From: Vitis vinifera
Lineage: Eukaryota; Streptophyta; Magnoliopsida; Vitales; Vitaceae
Reading direction: 5' to 3'
Assembly: GCF_030704535.1 (NCBI RefSeq)
Contig: NC_081819.1
Coordinates: 20,432,001 to 20,496,000, forward strand
DNA length: 64,000 nt
Within the stretch, counting starts at the first letter, position 1; each line of letters begins with the position of its first letter. Both the position numbers and the translations under genes were made by a program. The notes beneath the pieces were generated by a model. That model was given only the letters and a program-made list of their open reading frames with translations. It was not told the DNA's origin and ran no database searches. This document shows, piece by piece, positions 64,000 to 64,000 of the stretch.

Positions 64000-64000
64000 G

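Noticed and set aside
1-64000. CRISPR arrays, bacterial operons, rRNA genes, organelle inserts
   Set aside because: None seen. No regularly spaced direct repeats, no rRNA-like blocks and no organelle gene fragments were recognised.

Overview
The window is nuclear DNA of a flowering plant, almost certainly grapevine (genus Vitis). Genes are split by GT-AG introns, intergenic DNA is very AT-rich, and small inverted-repeat transposons are common. The strongest species clue is an R2R3-MYB gene at 38387-39334. When spliced it gives exactly 286 residues and reads as grapevine MYBPA1, the proanthocyanidin regulator. From memory that gene lies on grape chromosome 15; I could not check this.

I support nine protein genes. 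Exon-intron structures were rebuilt by hand from splice sites and reading frame. In order: an aluminium-activated malate transporter (minus, 134-2098); an ORMDL-type sphingolipid regulator (plus, 6462-12544); a Dof zinc-finger transcription factor (minus, 15445-16753); a WDR44-like WD40 protein (plus, 29925-34060); MYBPA1 (plus, 38387-39334); a pyridoxamine-phosphate-oxidase-like flavoprotein (plus, 45039-48127); a secreted laccase (minus, 50333-52470); a 79-residue protein of unknown function (minus, 60477-60716); and the 3' end of a neutral/alkaline invertase (minus, 63256 to beyond the right edge).

The rest is intergenic. The longest gene-poor stretches are about 16.9-29.1 kb and 52.6-60.4 kb. 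They carry MITE-like elements with recognisable terminal inverted repeats and target duplications. Most have TTA/TAA duplications (PIF/Harbinger, Tourist type); two have about 8-bp duplications (hAT type). The 54.4-56.9 kb segment also holds a clean 121-bp tandem duplication and a decayed higher-order duplication. GC-richer islands at 19.74-19.99, 35.4-35.9 and 61.86-61.99 kb have promoter-like motifs but no recognisable gene.

The genes do not form one pathway. They are ordinary single-copy plant loci: transport (ALMT), sphingolipid control (ORM), transcription (Dof, MYBPA1), scaffold (WD40), vitamin B6-type flavoprotein, cell-wall or phenolic oxidation (laccase) and sucrose cleavage (invertase). 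The one thematic link, phenolics, is MYBPA1 about 11 kb from a laccase, and that may be chance. I found no clearly new biological system. The best leads are the unknown 79-residue protein, a 25-codon CxxC micro-ORF, the gene-free promoter-like islands and the in-frame MYBPA1 intron.
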